Source: Cotesia glomerata (Eukaryota > Arthropoda > Insecta > Hymenoptera > Braconidae). Taken from it: a stretch of DNA of 64,000 bases. Positions 47,901-59,965 of this stretch are shown one piece after another (within the stretch, counting starts at the first letter, position 1; each line of letters begins with the position of its first letter). The notes under the pieces were generated by a model, which was given only the letters and a program-made list of their open reading frames with translations, made no database searches and was not told where the DNA came from. Where the stretch lies: positions 11,788,142 through 11,852,141 of the forward strand of contig NC_058164.1 of the NCBI RefSeq assembly GCF_020080835.1, read 5' to 3'. The translations under genes and the position numbers were made by a program.

Positions 47901-47950
47901 CACCCGTCAGGAATCGGGCACCAGAGGGCCGACAGAGAGGAATTAGCCAC
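46481..47950 (-). pseudogene. R1-clade LINE ORF2 remnant (RT to C-terminal zinc finger)
   Basis: The frame at 47950-46916 holds VCILLTLDVKNAFNSANWGD (motif A), AGVPQDSIMGPDLWNADYDE (the usual GVPQGS has become PQDS), catalytic ELTGFADDVAATII and RYLGVMIDEKLSFREHLD, and ends at a stop after DAKDSDENM. The frame then shifts, and the C-terminus at 46759-46481 reads MGHGQFNAYLFKMGLHSTPT and CKYCPDKIYKAEHTFFECDR, an intact CCHC finger. The Gly-to-Asp change in the PQG motif and the break make it inactive. The first ~35 residues do not match the sister copy. Confidence 0.83.
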
Positions 47951-48230
47951 GCGATTTTGTAAGCGACGGGAGTATGATATTACCGACGACGGTAATTGGA
48001 ATTGTAAACGCCGTGTATGTATGAGTCTTGTTTAATTAATCGCCTTTATTGTAAAATGTATAAATTTAATGTTTTGTTTACTAGAATAAAGAGGTTCTGT
48101 TTTTGATAATTGTAATTAAATTTTTGAGTTTAATTAATTTAGATTTACCCTCGTTCGAATCCTGGACTCTGGCGAGCTAAATCGTTCCGGGGGTAAAATA
48201 CGTCAAAAAGCACCCGTTACAAAGGTCAAC
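47901..48230. other. Unassigned insert between LINE 5' end and CA-core
   Basis: The segment has an LTR-like edge (GCACCCGTTACA at 48211-48222; reverse TGTAACGGGTGC) and the words CCTGGACTCTGGCGAGCTAA. No second LTR edge or target duplication was found. Confidence 0.3.
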
Positions 48231-48457
48231 TGTTAAAGGGTTAAAAATTAAAAAAATTGTGTTCTATGAAACTTCTATCAGACTTTTGAGCTTGAAGAGC
48301 TATTTCTTTGAGCTGGGAGAGCTCAAGATAACACGAAAATCATATTTTCGAGCTCGAAGAGCTCAAAAACAAAATAAGTGAAATGTTGAGCACTTAGGTA
48401 TGGAGTTAGCAGGAAGTTGCAGGGATGGCCGTTAGGGTCAACCGTTTTCCTAATTTT

Positions 48458-50380
48458 TTTAATTAATTTAATTGTAATTAAACTAAAAGATGGAGTAATT
48501 TTTGCGAGTAGTTGATATTTTGGCTTGAAAAAAAAATTATTGTTAAAAAATAACTTTTTTGTTATACTCGCTCCAAAAGTTCAACTTTTGAGCGCTGGGT
48601 GGTGTCCGAAAAGATACTCATTTCTAGAGACTACCATACCGCCTTTTTTCCGTGGCCTAGGCCGCAAAGTTTACTTCCCCCTTTTTCTCCGTACTGTCCT
48701 TGTGCAATCGGATGAAATTTAGAACGAAATAAATCAAATTCTAGTGTACCGACCGATGGATTTTGACTAAATTTAAAACTTAGTTACTATTGAGTGGCGC
48801 TCATTCTTTCTCTGCTGACAGTTTATTATAAAGCGGACCTAATGTTAATAAAATAAGAACCATGTTATAAATAAATATTAGTAAAAAAATAATTAATATA
48901 AAATTAAGTTTTTTTGTTCTTGTGAAACTTCATAAAATTCGAATATATCATTATTTGCCTCCTATCCCTCAAAAGTTAAACTTATGGAGCAATAATAACA
49001 AAAAATATTGTATGTCATTTGGCCACTAAGTGGTGATTTTGACAACGACGATTTTACGATATTCGCTTTAAAGTTTATGACGCGAATTTACGAAAACGAG
49101 CGTTAAAATAACGCCCGTTTTTGTACATTCCCGCCACGAACCTTAAGCTCATATCGCAATATCGTCGTTGTCATAAAATCGCCACTTTGCGGCCATATGA
49201 CATAAATTACTATTTCAATACTTACCTTTTGTAGTATTTCAATGAAATACAGGAACTGCAGATGGAAATTTGTGTTTGTAAGTCGGTAAAATAAAATCTT
49301 GTCAGAATGCAACTGAGAGTCGGTGTTTGGCGGTGGAGCTGTGCAATTTAATAAGAGCTTATACACTTTAAAATTATTGCTGATGTTTACTTATCGATAA
49401 AAAGAAACGATTCATATCTTTAAATTTATGGAAAAGTGAGCAAACGAAAGAAATCGTCGAGTGCCTGAGTCTAGGGAGTTTGTTGATTGTATTAAGGCAT
49501 CAAGCTTGCCTTAGGAACGGTACGTGCTATTTTCTTAGGAAGTTGTGCGAGACTTGTAATTGATTTACAAGCTTTGCTTCCGAGCACGATAAAGGTCGAC
49601 GTGAGGACAAGGTGATAGAGTGAAAGATCTAGAGAAAATGAACAAAATTCTTTACCTTCATGTTATTCAATTTCAGTTGAAAGGTTTTGTCTCGATATTA
49701 AAACTATAATTACATATGAATATTATAAATCAAAATCTAATATTAAAATCTAATATCTCATTTGAATAAGCTTACAAAAGTAGTCCTTATAGTAAATTAT
49801 ATTATTTTCGTTATTGTGTAAGAGCTTCTTTTAGTGCAAATAGATCTAGTTTTATATTGAAAAAAATAACAAGAATACCGGGTAGTTTTAACTGGTTGAA
49901 CTGGGATGAAAAATTTAGTCATTTTTCAAGTTCATTTTAAAATTACTTCTAGAAACCTTTCTTCACCAAGAATATGAGCACTATTCTCGTTCCTTAGTAT
50001 AAGCCCTCTTTTGATACTAGCACATCTGTATGAAGGAAAATGTTTTCTTTCCTGTAGATAGACAGGGTAGAAAGATATGTAAGTCAAGAGTTATTAATGA
50101 GATTATATATATTTCTAGAAAATAAAACCCCACAATTTATTGAAAAAAATGTACACTAAGATATGATTATCATTTAAAGAATATTATAAATTAATTTTTT
50201 TTGTTAAATATCAAATTTTATGAGAGCTGTCATTTTTGAGGTTTCAATTTTGGTTGAATAGACAATTTTTGGCTATTCTAGAAAAAAAATAATAAGAAAA
50301 AAAAAACATAAGCTCATAAGTATTAATGGATTTCTGTTATATTTTTCTACAGAATCACGCTAGATGGAGATTAATAAAAA
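48458..50380. other. AT-rich DNA; dispersed repeat at 49126-49220
   Basis: The only feature is the sequence CCGCCACGAACCTTAAGCTC to TAAATTACTATTTCAATA, related to 9784-9895. No ORF with domain support was found. Confidence 0.5.
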
Positions 50381-51031
50381 AAATTAGGATGACGATTAAC
50401 TCTAAAGGTCATCCCTGCAATTTCCCGCTCATTTTGTACTTAAGCGCTCAAAGTTACACATTACGTTTTTGAGCTCTTCAAGCTCAAAAATATGATTTTT
50501 GTGTCATTTTGAGCTCTTCGAGCTCAAAACTCTAATAGCAGTTTAATAAAACACAATTTTTTGAATTTTCAAACGGCAATAACTTTTGAATGAATGAATC
50601 GATTTTCACGCGGTTGGCGGCATTCGATGCAGTTTTTGAAGCCTCATAAAGAATCTTCAAGTTTAAATCGATCGAGCCAGGAATTTCAAAGTAATTCCGA
50701 AAAAACACTTTTTTCGGTTTCTTTTCGACAACGATAACTCACGAACGAATGAACCGATTTTGACCGGGCTTGCGGTGATCGACGTGATTTTTTTATCTTA
50801 AAAGCTGATGAGATTTTGGAATTGATCGGTAAAGTCATTTAAAAGTAATTCCAAAAAAACCACATTTCAAAAATTTTTTTTTGTAGTTTTTTTTAGATTT
50901 CTCAAAATCTATCGGTTCGAATCATTCCAAATGGTATTCAAAATCTAAGTTCAGTCAAGCCCTTTCGAATGGCGCCAACCGCAAAGAAATCGGTCGAGCC
51001 GTTCAAAAGTTATGAGAGGTTTACATACGGC

Positions 51032-51104
<73 letters not shown>
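51032..51104 (+). repeat. (CA)n microsatellite at the LINE 5' junction
   Basis: CA units with one GCACAC interruption, ending exactly at LINE codon sequence. Confidence 0.95.
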
Positions 51105-51106
<2 letters not shown>

Positions 51107-54100
51107 GAGCAGGTTTTGTCTGGATTCAAACCCCCATAACCTACTTCATGAGCGTCTATCTCTCACCTAACGAAGGGATTAGTGTGTTCCGACAGAAACT
51201 GGCAAATATAGAGGATGTGATCACCAAGTTCGACGGCGAACTTATCGTAGCTGGTGACTTCAATGCTAAATCGGCTGAATGGGGCGCTGATTTCTCCGAC
51301 ACCAGAGGCAACGAGGTCGCTGACGTCGTGGCTAGACTCGACCTCATAGTGCTAAATACTGGGAGCACCACGACTTTCAGAAGACCGGGGTACCAAGAGT
51401 CCATCCTCGACATTTCGTTGGCGACTCCAAAAATTGCCAACATGATTGAAAACTGGACAGTATCCGAAAAATACAGTGGCAGTGATCACCAGTTCGTGAC
51501 ATTTAACGTTGGATTGGCATCTGCTCCGGTACCACAACACGACCTTTCTAAGCGAAAGTGGAATGTCAGGAAGCTTGATCCAGAGGCACTGCGAGCTTCA
51601 CTTGCACGGAGCTGGTCTACCCTTCAGAACAACCCGACTCCGGATACTTGCAGCGAGACAGAAAGGACAGTACTAAATACGATGAAGGAGATTTCCGCCG
51701 CATGTGACGCCTCTATGCCGCGGTTGAAAAACCGAAGTTTTCGCAGGCCGGCGTACTGGTGGTCAACAGACATAGCGGAACTTCGCAAAATGTGCCATCA
51801 CCTACGTCGCCGCGCAACGAGAGCCGCCAAACGCTCCCCAAGCCAGGACTTGTATTCAAAAGAGTACAAGCAGGCCAAAAAGATGCTAAATCGAGCCATC
51901 AAAGCAAGTAAAGCAAAGTTGTGGAAAGAGATCTGCAACGATCTCGACAATGACATCTGGGGTAAAGCCTACCAAATTGTCGCCAAACGACTTGGAAAGG
52001 CTTCACCAGAGGCGCCGAAGTCTCCAGCCTTAATGGATAGCATCGTAGCGGAGCTTTTCCCCAAACACCCGCCGCGGGAGAAGAAACACTACACTAAAAA
52101 CAACGAAGTAACGCCCTTCACAACTAAGGAACTACAAGACGCGGCCAAGTCACTCAAAACAGGAAAGGCACCTGGACCTGATGGCATTCCGGCATCGGTG
52201 ATCAAGATTATAGCCCTGGAATACCCAGACTTACTCCTGAACACCTACAACGCATGCTTGGCAACTGGCACCTTTTCCGCGGTCTGGAAACGGCAGAGAT
52301 TGGTTCTCTTAGACAAAGGTAAGGGAACCCCTATAACACCTTCGTCGTTTAGACCACTCTGTATGCTAGACATTGCTGGAAAACTGCTCGAGAAGCTCAT
52401 ACAAGGGAGACTTCGCGACGACATCGACCGTGCTGGAGGTTTTGCCACCAACCAGCATGGCTTCCGGAAAGGTCATTCGACAGTCGGAGCGATCAAGAAA
52501 GTCATAAAGACAGCAACACAAGCATGGTCTGGTAGCCTCAAAGCTCGTAAAGTATGTCTTCTCCTCACGCTAGATGTCAAAAACGCATTTAACAGCGCAA
52601 ATTGGGGAGACATTTTAGACGCTCTGGAGCACAAGTTTGACGCGGAGCCAGAAAATCTGGCACTAGTCGACAACTACCTTGACGATAGAAAGCTAATAGT
52701 GGAAACTACTGAAGGCCCACAAGAATACGCCATAACGGCTGGCGTGCCGCAAGGCTCAATAATAGGGCCTGATCTATGGAACGCAGACTACGACGAGCTT
52801 CTTGAAATCCCGTTGCCAGAGCAAGTAGAGCTAACAGGCTTTGCAGACGACGTTGCAGCCACTATAGTGGCGGACAGCGTGGAAGAGGCCGAACTGCTAG
52901 TTCGGGAAACCATCGACACCGTCGAGACTTGGCTCGATAAGCATCACCTGAAACTCGCCAAACAGAAAACCGAGATGGTCGTTTTGACCCGTCAAAAATG
53001 GTTTCCAAAACCATTCGCTATGGACATGGGAGGAACAACGCTGACGTCGACAAGGGCCCTGCGGTATCTAGGGGTAATGATAGACGAGAAACTATCTTTC
53101 CGTGAACACCTCGACAGTGCATGCAAGAAAGCCAGCAGGACTGTGTCTAGCCTAGCACGAATTATGACCAACACCATGGGACCAAGAACAAAAAAGAGAA
53201 GAGTTTTTCTAGAAGCAGTCCACTCGGTACTGCTTTATGGAGCGGAGATATGGGCAGACATATTAAAGCAGAAGACCTACCGGCGAAAGATCGCAGCAGT
53301 ACAGCGGCGAGGCGCTCTCAGGGTTGCCTGCGCCTACCGCACAGTTTCCGAAGCGGCTGTATTGGTCATTGCAGGAGCCGCGCCCATTGACCTATTAGCG
53401 TTCGAAAGAGCAAAACTCTATGACGCTAAAGACAGTGATGATAACATGAAGGACGCAAGAACGAGGATAAAGGCGGAAACGCAGCAAGAGTGGCAGGACC
53501 GATGGACATCGGGAGAGACGGGCAGATGGACGGCGCGCCTGATCCCAAACATCAACGTCTGGCTCTCTCGGAAGCACGGGGATACGGACTTCTTCCTGAC
53601 CCAGCTATTGACGGGACATGGGCAGTTCAATGCCTATCTTTTCAAGATGGGTTTGCACAGCACACCAACGTGCAAATAAAATCGACGACGCCGAACACAC
53701 ATTCTTCGAGTGTGCTCGATGGAAGGACTACAGAAGAAGCACCGAAGAGATCATAGGCACCAGGCTCTCCCCCTCAAGCCTGGTGACCTATATGATCAAA
53801 CAAGAGGAAAACTGGTCAGCTGTTGCAGTTTATGCACAGCACCTCCTGAAAGACAAAATCGCAGAAAGGGACCAGTAGCCAGGAGTAGGCGTCGTGAGAC
53901 GCAGCACGACTGGATTGAAGTAATGCTAACGCGGTTCCAATCCAGTCCTCCCCGTACCATCTAGGGGAGAGGGGAAGAGGAATGTTTTTTTTAGTGGGTA
54001 AAAATCTCCACACTACCGACTATCGATATCTGCTGGAAGATGGGTGGCAGAGTTAACGATACCGGTGTCTTTTGAAGATCTTTTTTCGTACCTCTTTATA

Positions 54101-54111
54101 AAAAAAAAAAA

Positions 54112-54115
<4 letters not shown>
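51105..54115 (+). mobile_element. R1-clade LINE, 5'-truncated in EN, inserted in (CA)n
   Basis: The element begins mid-endonuclease directly after CA and ends with a poly(A) at 54100-54115 that runs straight into CACACA. In between are one long ORF and about 220 bp of 3' UTR. It is the least damaged member of the family in the window. GC content is visibly higher than in the surroundings. Confidence 0.9.
51108..53874 (+). pseudogene. R1-clade LINE ORF2: partial EN, RT and C-terminal domain
   Basis: Open from 51108 (GAGFVWIQTPITYF) with the first Met at 51148 and 843 codons from there. Counting from that Met: APE endonuclease GDFNAKSAEWG (residue ~36), ILDISLATPK (~91) and GSDHQFVTF (~111). 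Then LKTGKAPGPDGIPASVIK (~338), SSFRPLCMLDIAGKLLEKL, NQHGFRKGHSTVGAI, motif A LLTLDVKNAFNSANW (~473), AGVPQGSIIGPDLWN (~531) and catalytic GFADDVAATIV (~565). The protein would nick the target and copy the RNA. Relative to the 46481 copy about 10 bp are missing near 53678, replacing the first Cys pair of the zinc finger with a stop. The C-terminus continues in another frame to 53874. EN truncation alone makes it non-autonomous. Confidence 0.9.

Positions 54116-54169
<54 letters not shown>
54116..54169 (+). repeat. (CA)n microsatellite at the LINE 3' junction
   Basis: CA continues directly from the LINE poly(A) and leads into the CA-core tail ACATACGGACATCATCG. Confidence 0.95.
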
Positions 54170-54173
<4 letters not shown>

Positions 54174-54599
54174 TACGGACATCATCGCGAAAACATTCAG
54201 GAAAGCTTCCTAGGACCTCAAAACGTCAAGATCTAATGAGAACTCGATTTTCGAAAAACGGGGTAAAACCAATAACTTCCCGATTTTTGAAAATTTTTAA
54301 TTTTCTTTTCGGTAAGTTAAAAATTAAAAAAAGGCTTAAAAATAATAAAAGTTGAGTTAATGACACGACAATTTCAGTTTTGTTTATATTGATTTTGATA
54401 TTGACATTGATATATTGAAAATATTGATGTAATTTACTTTTTCAAAGTCGTTGGTTAATAAATAAATAATAAAATCTCATTTTGCGTTCAATAAAATTAT
54501 TGATCATTCCTAATTAATTTTTTTTCAATTTATCGATTGCAATTTTGTTTGATATTTGATTCAGAGTATATAATCCACTTCAATGTTAGGCACTAGAAA

Positions 54600-55260
54600 C
54601 TCGAAACGTCTGAAAAACCGTTCTCAAGGAAATCAAAGCCAAGGTTAACCCGACAGAGACTGGAGTAGACATCAAGTCTATTAATCAAACGAAGCGCGGG
54701 GGCGTTCTTCTAGAAATGAGTCGCAAGACTATAGACACTACTGCTTTTACGGCTGCGATAAAAACAGCAACCGCTAACATCGGTACAGTCAGAACGCTCA
54801 CACCAAAAACAACGATCGAGATCCTTGACTTGGATGGAATCTCTACCGAAAGCGACGTTCGAAAAGCACTCAAACGTGACTTCACCGACAGCCTGGAGAT
54901 CAAACGGGTAAATTTGTCAAAACCTACAAGGGGCCTGACCGAAGCAAGTGTTGTTTTAAATGCGGGGGAGAAAGCCACAAAGCTGGGGACTGCGTTGAAC
55001 AGCCAAAGTACTTCCTCCGTACACCGGACCAAGAAGCTCCAGATAGCTTTTGTCATATTCTAGGCTCCGGGGCTTGAAAGGTATTCCGCACCGCACTTGC
55101 CGAAGCTACGAGAGGGCAGAAATGACGCGCATACTTCAAGGAAACCTGAATAGATGTGCGTTGGCGCAGAACTTACTTTACCAACGAGTCTTTGAAGAGA
55201 AAATCGGCGTTTGCTTCATCTGTGAACAGAAGAATATGTGGTGAGCCTTTTGCCTACCTC
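54600..55260 (+). pseudogene. R1-clade LINE gag C-terminus and start of ORF2
   Basis: One frame from 54716 reads an R1-gag-like stretch (LDLDGISTESDVRKALKRDF, then RVNLSKPTRGL). A shifted frame continues with the zinc knuckle CFKCGGESHKAGDC near 54945-54995 and PKYFLRTPDQEAPDS. Next comes the ORF2 start MTRILQGNLNRCALAQNLLY and QRVFEEKIGVCFI near 55120-55220, followed by a stop after NMW. This is the gag/EN junction of an R1-group element with at least two frame breaks. It faces the minus-strand LINE downstream. Confidence 0.75.
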
Positions 55261-55775
55261 CGAAGAGGCCGATTCCTGGGCTCAAATGAGCTATACTCGC
55301 ACGTATATTTGTCCTACCCTCACGTAACAAAAACTCAGCCAAGTTTGCGGACAAGGAAAAACCCTGCCCTCAAGCATTTACGCTATCATAGGACAGATGT
55401 GAATGGAGTTGAATTTAATGTCAATCTGTTCTCGTACTCAGTTAACTGTATCAAAGCCATTCAACAACTGCGTTAGCCTGATCGGTAATATAATAACAAC
55501 CCGACCAGTTACCAGCGGGGCCCATGCGGGGACGTGCAGTAATGTATGGTTTCAGTTCTAAGGGTTACAAGGCAATCCTCCGCATCTGACTGCACGGTGA
55601 CGTTTCCAAGGGTAGCCTATTTGCCGATACGGAGGTTGTATCGCGCGCACCGTTTGTCAATTACAAGCTATATGGGCACTGCACTCGTTACTACGCAAAT
55701 CCCGTCAAGCGAAACTGTCCTGTAGGCAGTAGTTGTTGTTATTAGCGCCTGACGCTGTAGTGCTTGAAGATGTCT
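55261..55775. other. GC-richer DNA between two LINE remnants
   Basis: No ORF is recognised. It is probably decayed ORF2 of the plus-strand copy and 3' UTR of the minus-strand one. Confidence 0.45.
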
Positions 55776-58514
55776 CTAGTCCTCCCTATCGCAACGATCA
55801 CTCCAAGCTGCCGCCGCATATGTGACGATAGGCATAAAGAAACCCTTGAATATGGTGGACATAGCTGGGTATCGCAATCCCCATTCCGCCCGAGCAATAC
55901 GCTGCATGCGCCCGAATACCCTACTTAGTTTCACGCGCCTTGTTTTAATATGATTTTTCACTTTGAGGCCCTCGTCGAAGTGTACCCCTAAGTATCTAAC
56001 GCTTGATTTGAATTTAACTTTAGAGTCTCCTATCATTATTTTTGGCGGTTTGTTATCGTACTTGGGCTTTCTCTGTCGTCCTTTTGCTTCATAGGGGTAC
56101 GGGCTCTTTTTGTCCTTACGTGGATCGCGATGCACAAATTCGTTCTTGAGGAAGATGGCTTCAGTCTTCGACTTCGACAGCTCGAGCTTTGCGGAACAGC
56201 ACCATTCCAGTATCATATCTACTACTATTTGACTATTATGCTCTATTTCTTTTCTTGAAGAGCCTTCTACTAAGACGAGCAAATCGTCAGCAAACGCAAC
56301 AAATTTATTCCCGTGTTCTGTCAGTTCGAGTTTCTTGAGGAGATCGTCAAACATGATGTTCCAAAATAATGATCCTAGCATGACAGCACGACCGATCTGT
56401 CCTCAAAATAATTCCGAATTACCGCGTAAATGTTGCTAGGGCAGCCTCTGGCCTTGAGGCCCTCGAGTACTAACGGCCACCACACGTTGTCAAAAGCGCC
56501 AGAGATATCGAAGAGAAGTCCGACCACCAGTCTCTTCTCTGAAGAGTCTACAAATCGGCGCATTTCCACGATTCCATTTTCCGTCGACTTTTTGGCTGTG
56601 AAACCAAACTGTTGGCTCGAAATGTTCCCCTCCGCTAAGACTGTGGTAGTAAGTCGCTCTTTGATGAGCTTCTCGAACACCTTACCTAAACCCGAAAGGA
56701 GGCAAATTGGCCGATAAGATTTAGGGTCATTTGCGTTTTTGTCGGTGCTTTTAACTAACATTATAATTGCCCCCTTCTTCCACTCTTTTGGGAATGCCCC
56801 TAGCGCCAAGCAAGCATTATATAACTCTAAGAACTGGTCGCGAAGGATAGCCCCTGCACGTTTAACTACCTCGTTTTCTATCAAATCCGGCCCCAGGGCC
56901 TTCTTGTTTTTCAGTGTTTTTAAGACCTTGTCCAGTTCGCGCGGGGTAAACGGTTCGGCGTCCACGGTGTCAGGTAGTAAAATTATGTTGGCTCTAATCT
57001 TTTCCTGATCGGGGGTTTCGTTGTCCTGGTCATCGTCTACAATATGCGTCTCGAGAAAGCACTTGGCTGTTTCCTTAAAGTTTTCCGTGGATGCTCCGTT
57101 ACGATTAAGCGTGCACATTGCACTTTTGACTAACTTTTTCTGCGCAGGTTCTGTAAACAGGACCCCACTTTTCTTGATCACCTTTCTTCGTAACGAAGTC
57201 CCGCCAGCTGCTTTCTTTCGTCCGCTTTATGTCTGTCGAGTATTGTTTACGTAGTGTTCTGTATTTGACGCTTAGGGTATTTTTAACTAATTCGTCCCTT
57301 TCCCTTTGGTATACCCGTCTTGCTTTGTTCACCAACTTCTTCGTGTGTGTTAGTTTTCTGGTCCACCAAGGGTATGATTTAACATGGGTTTTCTTACGTG
57401 GGATCGCGGCTTCGCAAGCTTCTAAAATTAATTTGCCAAGTGCAGAGGCATATCTTTCCACGTCCTCAACCGATTCCACTCCAAGGCCCTCATGGTTTGT
57501 GCATGCACACGAGAAAAAGATTTCGTCAAACTTTTCCCAATTGGCCAACGTTAAGTTAAACCTTTTAGGGTCCGCCTGTACGCCATCCTTCTCCCCCGAT
57601 TTAGCTACTAGAGTGATCTCGATCGGATAGTGGTCAGTATTCTGCACCCTACTCCTCTTAATGGACCAGCTAATAATACTACTCGCGAGTTTAGGCGTGA
57701 CGAGTGTCACATCGATATACGAACTCCCGTTAGTTGATTCAAATGTCGGACCCTCCCTCGCGTTGTTGATTATCTCTAGCTCGTGTGCATCAATAAATTG
57801 CTCTAACTTTTCGCTACGCGCGTGGTCAGTCTCGGATCCCCATCTCTCGGATTTCGCATTCGCGTCCATTGATATTAATACCCGTTTCCCTCTCAGTGCT
57901 CGGACCACCTTCTCTAAGTGCTTCAAATGTATGTCTATTTCGTCTTTATACTGGAAATATGCCGAGACTACGAAGAACGATGTGTCAGGTCCCATGATCT
58001 GAGCGTATACGCAGTGAGTTGTGCTAAGTTGTGATAAAACCAGCAATTGGTATTTAGGATTTGTTAAGCAAATGGCCGCATATGGCCTGGACCTGATTTC
58101 GGCAGCAACTTGTATGCCGCAACCGAACCCAAGTATTTTGAAACTATTATTACTATGTGCTGCATATGGCTCTTGTAGAAGGAGAACATCAATACGTTTT
58201 TCCTCCCGCAACTGACTCGCCTCCAGAGTCCCAGCTCTGTCGTTCCGCAAATTCGCCTGCAAAACTCGAAAACCTTCAATCCCCATTCCCCGAGTCACAT
58301 GCGGAGACTTTTGATTTGACCTAACGCCCGGCGCGAGCCCATCTAAGTTTGCCGAGTTCGCGGACCCTCTGAGGGTGTTTTTGGTCGTCCCCAGGCATCT
58401 TTGCCGGTCGATGCTTCGCGAGCATGATTCTGAAACCCCCCTTCTACTTGCATTTCCTTCTTCTAAATTCAATCGCGTGAGTTTAACTAAACAGGTTCGC
58501 GTAGCTAGAGGCAT
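55776..58514 (-). pseudogene. R1-clade LINE ORF2 (EN + RT), second family, three broken frames
   Basis: EN at 58514-57105: FRVLQANLRNDRAGTLEASQ, DVLLLQEPYAAH, LISMDANAKSERWG, SSYIDVTLVTPKLAS and QNTDHYPIEITLV supply the APE catalytic residues. RT at 57181-56375: LKNKKALGPDLIENEVVKRA, NDPKSYRPICLLSGLGKVFE, SQQFGFTAKKSTENGIVEMR and motif A GLLFDISGAFDNVWWPLV. The third frame at 56381-55776: MLGSLFWNIMFDDLLKKLEL, FVAFADDLLVLVEG and SSVRYLGVHFDEGLKVKNH. EN and RT are separated by a frameshift near 57140-57180. Around 56380 the G-x-PQG motif is deleted together with the frame. This family is clearly different from the other R1-like copies. The C-terminal finger is absent. Confidence 0.85.
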
Positions 58515-59701
58515 TAGCTGTTTTATACGTATTGCTTTCGCGGGCTTACACGAACGCGATCGCGATCCCGAATTCGCGGGCCGGCGATGAGCGGGAACGT
58601 CAGATAGCAGCTCGTTCGGAGAAACGCGGTTGGCTATTCTGGCGCGCCGTCGAACGGTCGGAAGAGTTGGTTAAGAAAAAGTAAACATGAGGAACCCACG
58701 AGTATGGCGGAAATAAAAGACACAGGGTGTAATAGAGCCGCTTACCCCACCTGGGTGATTGTGTTTAACGAAACCAATGGTTGCCGGCCGCATGGCACCG
58801 CTACGTTAGTGACAGGATTTGCAACCCCCCTGCCATACAAGCCCTCACCACGTTAGTCAAGCTTGGCTTTTAGGTTTTTTTAGCTGAAAATAAAAGGAAC
58901 TTTACCTGTTGCGTAAAACCCTTGGATAACCGGGGCAGAACAAGGAAAGAAAAGAGCCATGAGCGGGGTGAATGGCTAATAGCACACACACGCCCGCACA
59001 TGACTCAGTTCTTGAAGAGAAAGGAGTTTGGATCCCTCGAAATCTCGACAAAGGATCAAGGAGTGTGCTTGAGTACTCAGCCTCATTCAATAGCATGGCA
59101 GAATACGCATACCATGTCTACCGCACACTACTTTCCGGCCTCTTAAGAGACACGGACAAAGACCTGCGTAGGCCCTCAGAATCCAGGATGGGATGTTAGG
59201 TTGCTGAGCCTCCCCCATGAGGAATCAGACGAAGGATTTTACTCAGATACATCAGCTGTAACAACCAGCCTCACGGTCCCTCGTGATCTGTGCTTGTGGG
59301 CAAGATGAGTGACTTGCACTCCCCACATGAGGTTATAGTGCAGGATGAGAACCCAATTCATCCTACTTAGTGTGGTTATTCATGTAGCCACCTTCCACCT
59401 TGGTAGTACCCTCTACCTTTGGCAGCCGTGTTCTGCAGTTGACAGCCTCATTCTGTCTTTGGTAGCCTTATCTACCTTGGCCGTTTTGGCTTTTGCGTAA
59501 TTCAGATCCGGCTTGTTTACGCAATATCCCAGAGAAAGGTCTTATAGGAAATTTCACGCTCTATAAAAAACGTTTGAAGGTAAAAGTTCCTCAGATCAAC
59601 CGTTTCAAAGATATTTGCAATCAAAAATAACACCAATCAAAAATTTAAAATATTTTCCAATAAAATTGCAAAAAAATATCATACTTTATATTGATATTGT
59701 T
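58515..59701. other. GC-rich unassigned region, possibly LINE 5' end
   Basis: A short plus-strand open stretch (58972-59199, with VLEYSASFNSMAEYAYHVYR) and words such as CACCTTCCACCTTGGTAGTA near 59389 occur. I recognise no domain. GC content matches the adjacent LINE, so part may be its 5' UTR or ORF1 remnant. Confidence 0.35.
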
Positions 59702-59856
59702 TTTTTTTGTAAAATCAATTGAATTCTGTTAATTTGAGATTTTAATTTTTTTTTTTGCTTATTTACTCCATACGTAACTCACAAAAAGTACAAATACATA
59801 AATATAAAGGTTAAAATTATCAAACAAGTGATTTTTGGGTCTCTTTTATAACAAAT
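59702..59856 (+). repeat. Left terminal inverted repeat of the 3.5-kb element
   Basis: Mirror of 63023-63176. It contains TTACTCCATACGTAACTCAC. Confidence 0.88.
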
Positions 59857-59965
59857 TTATTTTATTTTCTACCAAATGCTAATAAATTCTATTAAACAAT
59901 GAATTCTTTATAACAAAAAACAATATTTAACAACAATTCATAAAATTTTTTCTAACTTGAAAATA

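Larger units (their letters stand above)
45840..48457 (-). repeat. CA-core repeat, minus orientation, split by a LINE in its GT tract
   Basis: The 3' part is at 46029-46230: hairpin, tail AAATCGAGTTTTCATCAGAT, then a GT tract. The 5' part is at about 48235-48457, with palindromes at 48310 and 48350 (40 bp apart; the first unit carries a 28-bp deletion) and the terminal GGGTCAACCGTTTTCCTAAT. The LINE and a short chimeric piece lie between. A diverged module-like stretch at 45840-46020 adjoins the outer end. Confidence 0.8.
50381..54315 (+). repeat. CA-core repeat with a 3-kb R1-clade LINE inside its CA tract
   Basis: The 5' part runs from 50381 (TTAGGATGACGATTAACTCT): two palindromes at 50471 and 50511, modules, and (CA)n at 51032-51104. 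The LINE fills 51105-54115. CA resumes at 54116-54169 and the tail ends with the hairpin near 54315 (AACGGGGTAAAACCAATAAC then TTCCCGA). Confidence 0.88.

Noticed and set aside
47901..48230. Complete solo LTR
   Set aside because: Only one LTR-like edge (GCACCCGTTACA) is present. I found no matching TG edge or target duplication.
54600..58514. 28S rDNA target of R1 around the R1-like remnants
   Set aside because: No 28S sequence was recognised on either side. The remnants are in unrelated DNA.
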